Positions 50,442-60,451 of a stretch of DNA of 64,000 bases are shown piece by piece. The position numbers and the translations under genes are program-made. This stretch comes from Arvicola amphibius (lineage: Eukaryota; Chordata; Mammalia; Rodentia; Cricetidae), in assembly GCF_903992535.2 (NCBI RefSeq), contig NC_052055.2, forward strand, positions 115,218,564-115,282,563. Direction: 5' to 3'. Numbering within the stretch: position 1 is the stretch's first letter; each line of letters begins with the position of its first letter. A model generated the notes under the pieces. The model saw only the letters and a list, made by a program, of their open reading frames with translations. It was not told the DNA's origin and searched no databases.

Positions 50442-50898
50442 TGAGTGTCCCAGCTTGCCCTTCCTGATGGCCCTCCCTGTGGGTCTCAGGTTTGCCTAAC
50501 CAGCCCCAGCGTTACGACAGAAAATTCCTTCTGCTAAGTCTTTTGCTGTCTTTTATTTCTGTCCATTTTCTCGTGGGTCCCACTTCAGTTTTGACCCTGA
50601 CTTACGATTAGGTCTCTCAGTTCTCTGCCTAGGATTTGTATAATGGAGCCACGTGACCGTCCTGCTTTATGCTTTAGCATGGTGGTGAGAGAGACCAGAT
50701 GGTCCGTGAAGGCCCCTGGCCACTGCCAGCCCAGCGCAGTGCCTGTGTGGGCTGCGCCCCTTACACCAACCTCAGGTGCAGAAGGCGCAGCTCAGGGGTT
50801 GAGGGCTGAGTCTCAGACCATGGTTGACCAGAGAGTCAGGGGTGGGAGGCGGTGCTTTGTAGTCCCACCCTTCCTGTTCCTTGTCTGAAGGCAACAGC

Positions 50899-51942
50899 TG
50901 TGGAATATTGTTTTAACTAGGCAAAGACTGTTATATTTGTTTATGCTGCAAAATAGAGTATCACTTTAACTGTGTAAAGGTGTGTTACTTTTGTTTATGT
51001 TGCAGACTATTACTGTGTAAAGGTGTGTTACTTTTGTTTATGTTGCAGACTATTACTTTAACTGTGTAAAGGTGTGTTACTTTTGTTTATGTTGCAGACT
51101 ATTACTGTGTAAAGGTGTGTTACTTTTGTTTATGTTGCAGACTATTACTTTAACTGTGTAAAGGTGTGTTACTTTTGTTTATGTTGCAGACTATTACTGT
51201 GTAAAGGTGAGTTACTTTTGTTTATGCTGCAGAATAGAGTATCACTTTAACTGTGTAAAGGTGTGTTACTTTTGTTTATGCTGCAGAATAGAGTATCACT
51301 TTAACTGTGTAAAGGTGCGTTACTTTTGTTTATGCTGCAGAATAGAGTATCACTTTAACTGTGTAAAGGTGTGTTACTTTTGTTTATGCTGCAGAATAGA
51401 GTATCACTTTAACTGTGTAAAGGTGCGTTACTTTTGTTTATGCTGCAGAATAGAGTATCACTTTAACTGTGTAAAGGTGTGTTACTTTTGTTTATGCTGC
51501 AGAATAGAGTATCACTTTAACTGTGTAAAGGTTACTTTTGTTTTTACCCCACTGTGTTTGTTAGCCAGGTAAGGCTGCGCGTCTAATTATGTAAAGAGAT
51601 GTAGTGTTTGTTTCACCTGCCTAACAAAGAGCCCGTCAACCGGTAACTATGCAGGGGAAAGGCTAAGCAGAAAAAATAGGAGAAACCTAGGCTCCAGAGA
51701 GGAAAAGAGGCGAGAACAAGGACACGCCCGGGGCAAGAAGCAGGTGGCCTCCTGCCTGTCAGACAGAAGTAATGAAAGTTATACAGAAACAAAGGTAAAA
51801 AGCCCTGAGGCAAAAGGCAGATAAGGAGAAACGGGTTAAAAGTTAAGAGTGAGCCAGAAATGTGTGTAAGCTAGGTTGAGCATTCAAAACTAATAAGTCA
51901 CTATGTCATTGTTTGGGAGCGGGGTTTTGGCCCAAAAGTACA
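50899..51942 (+). mobile_element. LTR with expanded internal tandem array, private to copy B
   Basis: TG...CA unit (TGTGGAATATTG ... CCCAAAAGTACA) of 1044 bp. Flanks GGCAACAGC (50890-50898) and GGCAACCTC (51943-51951) share GGCAAC; copy A at about 6541 has GGCAGTCTC once. The left 60% is a 43-54-bp tandem array; the right part (51535-51942) is a normal LTR-like body. The array unit matches the antisense of 50388-50415 in the neighbouring LTR, so both belong to related families. Confidence 0.75.
50929..51535 (+). repeat. higher-order tandem array (43/49-bp and 54-bp units)
   Basis: The word GTGTAAAGG starts at 50972, 51015, 51064, 51107, 51156, 51199, 51253, 51307, 51361, 51415, 51469 and 51523. 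Spacings are 43, 49, 43, 49, 43, then six times 54. In the 54-bp half the base in GTG(T/C)GTT alternates between neighbours. Confidence 0.97.
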
Positions 51943-52556
51943 GGCAACCTCGTTGCCCAGGAGTTAACTTGTGTGAACAACCCCATGCTGGGGATAGGCG
52001 TCCCTAGGCAGCACCTCGGATGACAATGTCCAGTGGAACGGCCTGACCACGTTTGCAGTGTCCTTAACCCTCCTGCGCTGCAGGGACAGCGGCCCTCGGA
52101 CCTCAGTGTGTGTTAGATCTTTCCCCGCCTGTGGGGAGGTAGAGACAGGGAGACCCTGGGAGACCCTGGGTCTTCCTAGCCTAGCCTAAGCCACTCAGTG
52201 AGACTTTGAGCTATTTTGAAACTTTGTCTCAAAAAATAAAAGTATGGAAGGCACCCTGGAGAATCACGTGGTTGAACTCTGGCCTCCATGTGCACAAACA
52301 CCCTCAGCAGAGGGAATTAATGAGACCAAGTTTGTCCTTCAAAATAACCAACAAAGCCAGTCATCAGCAAAGCTTACTACCCAGGCATGAGGATTTGAGT
52401 AAGATCCCCCAGCAGCGTGTAAAAGCCAGGCATGGTACCACACCTGATGTCTCTATACTAGGGAAGCAGGCTGGATGACTGACGGCTGGCTGGCCAGTCT
52501 AGCTGAATTGATGAGGTCATAGGTCAGCGAGAGATGTTATCTCATAAACTAAGATG

Positions 52557-52765
52557 GGGATGAGCTGGGGAGATGAGCAGCAGTTAAGAGAACTACTCTT
52601 GGGGACCAGGGTTGGGTTGCCAGCACCCACACAGTGGCTGACAACCATTGGTAACTCCAGTTCGAGGGGATCCAATGCCCTCTTCGACTTTTACAAGCCC
52701 TGCATGCACGCAGTTCACCGACACATATGCAGGCAAGCTACTCATACACATAAAATAAAATCTTA
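52557..52765 (+). mobile_element. B2 SINE, diverged
   Basis: GAGCTGGGGAGATGAGCAGC, GGTTGCCAGCACCCACACAG, ATGCCCTCTTCGACTTTTAC and AAAATAAAATCTTAAC. Confidence 0.8.
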
Positions 52766-52782
52766 ACAGAAAATTAGATGGC

Positions 52783-52945
52783 TGGGGTGGTGGCACCCAC
52801 CTTTAATTCCAGCATGCAGGAGGTTGAGGCAGGTGATCTCTGAGTTCAAGGCCAGTGTCTGATCTACATAGCAAGTGTCAGCTAGCCCTGAAATCCCTTG
52901 CATCATAATTATGCTACACACACGCACACGCACACGCACACACAC
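52783..52945 (+). mobile_element. B1 SINE, diverged, with (CA)n
   Basis: GGGGTGGTGGCACCCACCTT, CAGGAGGTTGAGGCAGGTGA, GAGTTCAAGGCCAGTGTC; then CACACGCACACGCACACGC at 52917-52944. Confidence 0.8.
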
Positions 52946-53279
52946 ATGTGGGGCGGGGGAAAGACCCTTTTCTAATAACCTGTCTGGCTGCAATCAGCAT
53001 TCACCATATATAGACAAACTGTGATGTAGAATTTGCCTTTCACGGTACGATCTGGTTAGTTGTCAACTCATGACTGGCCAAAGCTTGACTACGGCAGTTG
53101 GCTGACATTTAGTTGCTTGTTTACCAGGGTATTTACCTTAGATTACAGTTTGTTTACACATCAAGCTAGGGTACCGTTCACTATGATTGGAGTTTGCTTT
53201 GGGCCAAACTTGGTCAATCTTGTAGATTTGTAGATCAAGAATTAGACCAAAGTTATCTCAGTTTGACAATATTTTACCA

Positions 53280-53438
53280 ATTTTTTTTTTTTTTTTTTTT
53301 TTAGTTTAAAGACAGAGTCTCAGTATGTAGCCATGGTGGGCCTAGAATTTGTTCTGTAGACCAGGCTGGCCTCAAACTCTCAGAGATTCATCTGCCTCTG
53401 CCTCCCAGCAGCTGGGATCAAAGGCCACCATGCCCAGC
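53280..53438 (-). mobile_element. B1 SINE
   Basis: T22 run, AAGACAGAGTCTCAGTATGT, AGACCAGGCTGGCCTCAAAC, ATCTGCCTCTGCCTCCCAGC. Confidence 0.9.
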
Positions 53439-53444
53439 TTAGCA

Positions 53445-55425
53445 CAAATTGAGGAAGAAATTATCAATGCCACTTTATAGTTCTTTCCTCTTTGCAAAGG
53501 GCCCCAGTCCTGAAGTCACCTGAGCACCTGAGACAGAGGAGACAGGATTTTGAAGGACTGATTCTTCTTCCCCATACAAACAGGGAAACACAAAGTTTTG
53601 CCTTTTCTTTTCTCCTCCAAAGACTGCAGCCAGAACAGCAGCCTTATCCCCAGTGTAGAGGGGACGCTGGTCCAGGCTTCACGTCCCTCCTTCATACACA
53701 CGCTCATTTCCCAGAGCATCCAGGGGCAATGAGTCTGTTGCTCTCCCTCCATCCAAGTGCTAGCACCTGCCCACATGGACAGTTACCTGCTGGGGAAGCC
53801 TTTTTGGCCAGTCACTGGTCCAGGATGAGCCAAGGGTCCTGTGCTATGGTGTCTGTAAGCTGAGAGCTGGGCGTCTGCTCTGACTCCTGGATTCTTTCTC
53901 CTCTAGTGCCCGGTGCACAGTTAGCTCCAGGGTACATCTAGTGAACAAATGAAGTCACAGATGGGGACTGGGCAATCAAAGAGAAAGCCTCTTGTCAGAA
54001 ATAGCATTTCACAGAGGATTTGGAAAGTGAGAAAAAAATGAGAAGAAAAAAATTCATCTCTACTCCCTCAGAGATAACTCATAACTAATGTCCTGGCATA
54101 AATCTCTTCAGTCTTTTTAGTACCTATTTTAATGTAACTGGATCCAAATGTCTATAATGCTGTCATCCCATTGTTTCACAGTAAAATGTAAGCATTTTCC
54201 TACATCACAAAAAGTTGGTCTCAAAACTATTTCTACGAATCTGCTTATTTTACATTTGAATAATCCCTTAATCATTCTGCTACATCAGAATTCAGTTACT
54301 CATTCATTCATCTGTCCTTTTGTATAGCTATGACCAAAGAAGCACACATGGACATTTTAAAGGCTGAACCTGGTCCTGTTTCTGTGTCCCTCAGAGTCTA
54401 TCTTCAGGATATAGTTCAGGAGATGGAATTCACTATATTAAAAAGTTCAAACATTCAGGAACCCTGAAGAGCTAGGAGCTTTTGTCTTACTTGCAAGTTA
54501 ATATGTGTAAAAATGAGGTTGTTAAACTCTATGTCTGGGACACCAGGATCCTTAAGCATGAATAGAAGACCAGGTCTGATGTCTCCCAAACAAGACTCTC
54601 AATATCATAAGGTCTCATGACTCTATTAAACCATTCTTGGTTGAGGAAGCCAAACATATTGAGTTGATTTTTGAGGAAGCCATTCTAGCATTCAACAGTG
54701 CCAGATGCTTACAGCTGGCAGGAAGCATGGGCACCTTGACTGTCAGCCACCGTGGAGTGACTTTGTAACAGAGGCACACCACTGGCAGACTACGAATGGC
54801 TCTGAAAGTCAAAATCAGATCCCTCATCCGTTCAAAGCCCTCATGGTACTCTCAGAGTTGGCTGATCAAACTGGAGTACAAGATCATAGAAAAGAGTCAC
54901 CAGTGACATGCAGTTCCAAAGAGGCTATAGCTATAACCCAGACTGTTTACTCTTGAATCTTCCACCATCACCAAAAAATGAAGGCCAGTCCTTCCTTGGA
55001 CTCTGCATATTGGAGCTATTATAGTCTGCTTGATGCTTTATAACCTCTATCCCACAGAACGGCACCCTTCGAGTGGCAGCCAAGAATAACTGCCTACATT
55101 GGAGCCACTTAGGGTTAATGCCCTGGACAAGGTGAACTCTTTCTTGCAAGAGAACTGGCCAAGCAAGCACAAGCCTGGCCTGCTGTGACAGTCCCAGCAT
55201 TGTTATGTCCAGCTCACAACAGTGGATGTGCTGTCACGGCCAACACAATGACAGACAGGATCCAGGTCATGCACACTATATCCACAGCCTCATTCCAGTT
55301 GGCTCAAAGAAAACACGTTCTTAGGATGGGCATCTATATATTTATGTGTCTCAGACAAGCAGATCACAGTCACAATTTACCCAACTCACAAACCCAAATA
55401 GAAGAGTCTTTAAATACCCTTTGAG
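53445..55425. other. intergenic block without recognised gene
   Basis: Nearly 2 kb with no SINE. Frames up to 123 codons (53492-53863) lack recognisable domains. The part at 54600-55320 has a run of short frames that might be an old pseudogene, but I could not match it to a family. Confidence 0.35.
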
Positions 55426-55426
55426 G

Positions 55427-55612
55427 AGCTGGAGAGATGGTTCAGTGGTTAAGAGCACTGGCTGCTCTTTCAGAGGTCCCACACAGCAGCTCAATCTGTC
55501 TCTAACTCTGGTTCCAGGACACTTGACACTCTCGTCTGGCCTCCAGTTAGCAAGCACACAAGTGATGCACAGACACACATGCAGACAAAACATCCATACA
55601 TATACAATTAAA
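55427..55612 (+). mobile_element. B2 SINE
   Basis: GGAGCTGGAGAGATGGTTCA, GTGGTTAAGAGCACTGGCTG, CAGACAAAACATCCATACAT. Confidence 0.9.
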
Positions 55613-55624
55613 GAGGAAAAAATT

Positions 55625-55850
55625 ACTCAGGCAGTGGTAGCGCTCACCTTTAATCCCAGCACTTAGGAGGTAGAGGCAAGCGGATCTCTGTGAGTTCCAG
55701 GACAGTCAGGGCTACACACAGAAACCCTGTCTCAAAAAAACAAACAAACAAAAAAAAAAAAACCCCAAACCCCAAAACAACAATAAAAAAACCAAAACAA
55801 AACAAAAACCCCCCAAACAAACAAAAACCTTAAAATATAAAATAAAAATA
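55625..55850 (+). mobile_element. B1 SINE with long A/C-rich tail
   Basis: GCAGTGGTAGCGCTCACCTT, CTCTGTGAGTTCCAGGACAG, CAGAAACCCTGTCTCAAAAA, then an A-rich tail interrupted by C runs to about 55850. Confidence 0.9.
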
Positions 55851-56278
55851 AATTAAATACCAGTTGAGGTTTTTGAAGTGGCAAACCAAAGGAGGCACTG
55901 GCAAGAGCCCAAGACTTAGGAGATAAGGTCAATCAAGTGAAATACTATGTCCAGAGCTACTCCACGGGCCGCCTACAGGGCAGTGACTTATCCACTTTCT
56001 GTTTGGTGTGGCTGGTTCTGAATAAACAACCATAGCTGGTGGACACCACCATGGTTCGGCTTAGTTGGACAATCATCAGTAAACCAGCAGAAACTGTGTT
56101 AAGGTCCCCCATAGAGCCTGTGGTTTTAAGAATGGCTATGTTCTCCCCTAAAAGGCTAGCTGCCCATTTTTTTTCCATGTAAAGCTGAGATAACCACCTG
56201 GACCCAGGTAGCTATACTCTCGAATAGACCACTTCCATTTTACTAACATGCCTTTCAAGAATCATCTTAAGCTTATTC

Positions 56279-56425
56279 TTGGTGGTGGCGCACACCTTTA
56301 ATTCCAGCACTCGGGAGGCAGAGGCAGGCGGATCTCTGTGAGTTTGAGGCCAGCCTGGTCTACAGAGCTAGTTAGTTCCAGGACAGCCAGGGCTGTTTAG
56401 AATCCTTGTCTTAGAAAACAAAAAG
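56279..56425 (+). mobile_element. B1 SINE
   Basis: GGTGGTGGCGCACACCTTTA, GAGGCAGAGGCAGGCGGATC, GCTAGTTAGTTCCAGGACAG, with a decayed right end. Confidence 0.9.
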
Positions 56426-56537
56426 AGAATCACCTTAAGGCTGGCCTTTCTACTCACCCTCTTGCCTCCGCCCCCGCACTGCAACTACCAGCATATGCCA
56501 GCACATCCGGCAAAGTACTCTATTTTAATTAGTATCT

Positions 56538-57108
56538 GGGGCTGGAGGGTTGGATCAGCAGTTAAGAGCATGAGTTGCTCTTGCAGAGGTCCCAGGCTTA
56601 GCTCCCAGTACTCATATACGGTGGCTCACCACCATCTTTAACTCCAGTTCCAGACGGTCCTATGCCCTCTTCTGGCCTCCTTGGTCACATTATGTGCATG
56701 GTGTACAGACACACATGCCGACGGAATCCCCATATGCTATGGGAGAATGCTCTTGCACCCTGTAAAGATTTGTCTCTCATACTGGTTTAATAAAACGCTG
56801 ATTGGCCAGTAGCCAGGCAGGAAGTATAGGTGGGGCCACCAGACTAGAATTCTGGGATGAGGAAAGGCAGAGACATATTCGCCAGCCAGAGGTAGAGGAA
56901 GCAAGAGGAGAATGCCTTTCTGAGAACAGGTGACAAGCCACGTGACTAAACGTAGACAAGAATTATAGGTTAATTTGTTTAGTAACAAGGCTGAGCAATA
57001 GGCCAAACAGTTTGTAATTAATATAAGCCTCTGTATGTTTCCTAGGAACTGAACAGCTGTGGGACCAGGCAGGAAGGAAACTTCTATCTACACCCATAAA
57101 ATAAAATA
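56538..57108 (+). mobile_element. B2 SINE split by an LTR
   Basis: B2 head GGGGCTGGAGGGTTGGATCA to GACGGAATCCCCATA at 56734, continued after the LTR by the CCCATAAAATAAAATAACG tail (57093 on). Confidence 0.88.
56735..57092 (+). mobile_element. solo LTR, class II type, exact 6-bp target duplication
   Basis: 358 bp, TGCTATGGGAG ... TTCTATCTACA, flanked by CCCATA at 56729-56734 and 57093-57098. GGTTTAATAAAACGCTGATT holds the AATAAA, and TTGTAATTAATATAAGCC lies in the second half, both typical of this muroid LTR group. It interrupts a B2. Confidence 0.88.
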
Positions 57109-57116
57109 ACGTCCTT

Positions 57117-57271
57117 CCCCCCCCCCCCCCCGAGACAGGGTTTCTATGTGTAACAGTCCTGGCTGTCCTGGAACTTGCTCTGTAGACCAGGCTAGCCTCA
57201 AACTCACAGAAATCTGCCTGTGTCTGTCTCCGAAGTGCTGGAATTAAGGCATGTGCCACCACTGCCCAGCA
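57117..57271 (-). mobile_element. B1 SINE
   Basis: C-run, GAGACAGGGTTTCTATGTGT, TGTCCTGGAACTTGCTCTGT, GTGCCACCACTGCCCAGC. Confidence 0.93.
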
Positions 57272-57274
57272 ATA

Positions 57275-58079
57275 AATTCTTTTTAAAAGAACTATCCAGT
57301 CAGCTTTGAAGGAGAATAGCTGGTCACTGTGTCAGGGACACAGTAAACCCCAAATGCTCAGAGGCACCTCTAGCTTCCCTCTGTTGGAAGCTCCAATCAG
57401 CAAAACTCTTGACTACAGAGGATTAAAGCATTTTAAAGGGAGCATTAGGGTTGCTGGATCCTTAGGTGGTCACCCTGGGCTTGCTCGACAGCTCCGGTGT
57501 GAGTGTTGCTCAGCGGGAGCTGATGTGTAGAGAAGCCATGAAAAGGACCATGAAGACAGGCAGTGAGACACTGGAGGTCAGGAAGGTACTGGGCCTACAT
57601 TTTTAGCTGCTGGCGGTAAAGCAGGGGGACAGAGGAGACAGCAGCTTCTCCTTGACTGCTGTAAGGAACTGGACCAGTGACTCTCTCACTCAGTCTGAAG
57701 ACAGTGAATTCTGTCGGTATCAGTCAAAAGCCTAGAGGACCTATTATCTGGCTGCAGGCTGGAGCAAAGGAAACAGCTGGAGTCCTCCCATTGAGCCCCT
57801 CTGCCCCCTCATAGAGATGACCAGCTCCCTTACCTGGCCAAAATGTCCTATCTCCTAGAGCCAGTCTGGGTTCTGAAATGGATAGGTACCGTCTATCCTT
57901 GTCCAGCATCAAGACTCGGTTGAGGCCTTGACGAAGGCAGAAAACGAAACTCCAGTGCCAGTTAAGACTAGATACGGCATCCTGTGGACCCCGCGCTGAG
58001 CAGTCACAGCGACGATCGGGGAGGCAGGAACTCTGCAGGTTAACACGGCTTCACAACAGCTGGACAAAGGGGACTACCA
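57275..58079. other. intergenic gap between Gucd1 3' end and repeats
   Basis: No repeat or gene recognised; lies just past the proposed Gucd1 poly(A) site. Confidence 0.35.
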
Positions 58080-58095
58080 CCATACAGCGAGAATA

Positions 58096-58101
58096 TTTAT
58101 T
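58096..58101 (-). promoter_or_regulatory. Gucd1: AATAAA poly(A) signal for Gucd1 (probable)
   Basis: TTTATT on the + strand, read TCAATAAATATTC on the - strand. Cleavage would fall at about 58071-58085. Confidence 0.55.
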
Positions 58102-58491
58102 GAGAATGGCTCATTACAAGCAAAATATATTTATGTATAAAATCCTCTGCTATGCAAAAGATCCCTCTCACCCTCCTGTGGCTAGAGTGAGCAACACCGT
58201 CTACAGTTCCCATGTGGCCTCAAAGTCGACAGTGGGCCGCATGAGAAGCTGAGAAGCTGTGGGTGTCACATGCTGTGGGCAAGTCTCTGATGCCAAGGCT
58301 TTCGTGACTAGTGCAATATACCACAGAGTGCCTTGTGACCCCGCCTCTGTGAGCCTCCTCAGGCAGGTGATTTTGAAGACAGCAGCTCTTGGGTTGTTCT
58401 TATAGACTGGTGACTTGCCCTGAGAAGCCATTATCCTGGTCCAGCGGCCGAGCATTTTAAATGTCCTAGATGGCTAAGATAGCCACCTTCT

Positions 58492-58600
58492 CTCCACCCT
58501 GGCGTTGAACTGCTGCCTGTTCGTTACAATGCAGATATTTAAACCTCTTATTCCTTTATAGTTTATGTATGTTGTATTAATAAAGTATTTGTGAAAAAAA
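58492..58600 (+). pseudogene. retrocopied 3' UTR fragment of an unknown mRNA
   Basis: About 100 bp ending ATTAATAAAGTATTTGTG plus A9, with AATAAA at 58579-58584, flanked by AAGATAGCCACCTTCT (58476-58491) and AAGATATCCACCTTCT (58601-58616). This is the hallmark of L1-driven retroposition of a truncated mRNA 3' end. Source gene not recognised. Confidence 0.8.
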
Positions 58601-59343
58601 AAGATATCCACCTTCTATGGAAGGTCCCTTCTATGGAAGCCACCTCCCATGAGTACCCATGAGCCCGTGGGCCATGCCTCATCCCATCCAGTCGTGAAGG
58701 CTTTACTTCCTCCTATCTGCTCGTCTCAACAGTTATATCTGAACCTCTTCTGAGGACACCCATACCCAGAGCTGCTATGTGGTGCTCCTGAGCTTGGAGC
58801 CAGAGTTCCTTGGGGCCCTGGGTTACTCAGCATTAAGGCAACGGGAGTGAGACCAGACTGAAACCAGTGCTGGTCTCTGATACCCAGAGGCTGCCCAGCC
58901 AACAGCATCTCCCTTCATACTGAGAAATAATGAGAGACTGGTCTGACTGCCCTTGTAAACACAGACCAACTCTGTCCCTCAAACTCCCATGAGGGCCAGC
59001 TGGTGGTAGGAGAAGCAGCTCCTGCCACGGCATGCCTTGAGCACTCAAAGACCAAGGCCCCTGGAGCATGGGGACGGCGAGAGGCTGTTGGGGTACCATG
59101 AGGAGCGGGCTTCCGAGTCTCTTTAGGAACGGCCCATTCGCTCGTGTCTTTGGTGCAGCTTCCCCACTCAGACTGCTGGCCAGGCCACGCCGGTCATCTT
59201 GTCAAGAAAGACCTGGACTGGCCTATCTGCCCATAAAGAAGTGCTAGTGGTTTCAAAGTACCTGTATCTATTATAGTCTTACTCCCCACACAGTGGAAAC
59301 TGTCTCAATAAAACGACATTCTTGCTACCAAGAACAACAACAA

Positions 59344-59484
59344 ATTAATCCCAGCACTCGGGAGGCAGAGGCAGGCGGATCTCTGTGAGTTCGAGGCCAG
59401 CCTGGTCTACAAGAGCTAGTTCCAGGACAGGCTCTAAAAAAGCTGCAGAGAAACCCTGTCTCGAAAAACAAAAAAAAAAAAAAA
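59344..59484 (+). mobile_element. 5'-truncated B1 SINE with target duplication
   Basis: Starts at TTAATCCCAGCACTCGGGAG (head missing), ends in A18; flanked by AGAACAACAACAAA at about 59330-59343 and 59486-59499. In antisense within the Gucd1 3' UTR. Confidence 0.94.
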
Positions 59485-60359
59485 AAGAACAACAACAAAG
59501 AAAAGACAACCCAGCTCTAGCTGATGCTACCTGCCGTGCTACGTGACATTGGCATTGCCTTTCAAGATGGAAGAGATCCAGTATTCGGTGCAATTCTCCC
59601 AGTGTGAACACTGGGGTGGATGGGAAGCTGCTGCTGTGTTAGGCACACAGGCCCTCTAGCACCCACCCTCGAAAGCTCCCAGACTTAGAGGGCAGATGCT
59701 GCTGTGGGAAGTCAAGTTGGTGTCAGGAGGCCTCGTGAATGGAGAGGCTCTCTGGGGAGTCTCTTGTCAGAGCCCTCTTCCTGGAACATTCTCTCTGCTG
59801 CCATCCATTCAGCCCTGCCCACCCCTAAAGACTTTCTGTTCTACAGGAGGGTACCTAGAAGCTAAGAAGCTGTCAGCATCCCAGGGGTCAGAGGGCTCAG
59901 AGTGGCCATGAGGTATGCTTATGCTGCATGGTAACAAGGCCTCGTGACCAGTCCCAGAGACCCGAGTCCATTGGAGGCAGGAGAGAGCAGTGAGGCCATC
60001 CACCATGGCCTAGAGCCCAGCCTGGAATTGGATTGCTTTCCCCAAACAAGCTTCTCTCTCAGGTCCCTGCCTCTCTCCTTGTGAGTCAGACTTGAGGCCT
60101 TCCTCTGAGCACAGCTGGAGTCAGACTTAAGGTCTCGAGAGATATTCCCCAAGATACTCCCCTTAGACGCTCTTGGGTTGTCTCCAGCAACAGAAGGTGT
60201 TTGGGATAAGTGGCATAATGACACTGGTGGACAAAGCAGTCACAGAGTTCTCAGAGGCTTTGTCAAGCAGTCCCAGCAACCCCGGGTGTAGGAATCCTGA
60301 GTGGGTCTGGCTCAGGTAGGACTCAGGTTCTGAGGGCCTGGCATGCCAGGCTCCTGCTG

Positions 60360-60451
60360 TCAGCTGTCCAGGTAGACAAAGAGGATATCCTCATCTGTGC
60401 CATAGCTGGTTCTGGCCTCCTCGAAGTTACTGGTGCTGGTGCTGCACATTC
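60360..60451 (-). CDS. Gucd1: Gucd1 terminal coding exon with stop
   Basis: 92 bp: completes Arg, then MCSTSTSNFEEARTSYGTDE onward to LFVYLDS and TGA. Acceptor CACCTGGCAG. Confidence 0.95.

Larger units (their letters stand above)
43930..52120 (+). repeat. segmental duplication, copy B (with Upb1 remnant)
   Basis: Direct copy of about 500-6720. Longer than copy A because of private insertions: B1s at 44395, 47541 and 49612, a TGTCAACTTGACAC repeat at 47985, and LTR-type blocks at 49125, 49964 and 50899. Shorter at the place of Upb1 sequence 2570-3340, which is missing. Confidence 0.85.
58080..60359 (-). other. Gucd1: probable Gucd1 3' UTR
   Basis: The stop codon is at 60360-60362. The first convincing poly(A) signal on the - strand in low-repeat DNA is AATAAA at 58096-58101, giving a 3' UTR of about 2.3 kb, in keeping with the long 3' UTR I know for human GUCD1. 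It holds a B1 (59344-59484) and a small retrocopy (58492-58600), both antisense to the transcript. An earlier stop site is possible. Confidence 0.55.

Noticed and set aside
50929..51535. Regularly spaced repeats resembling a CRISPR array
   Set aside because: Units are head-to-tail without unique spacers, in a mammalian LTR.
54600..55320. Cluster of short frames on both strands, suspected processed pseudogene
   Set aside because: No protein family recognised, no poly(A) tail or target duplication found.
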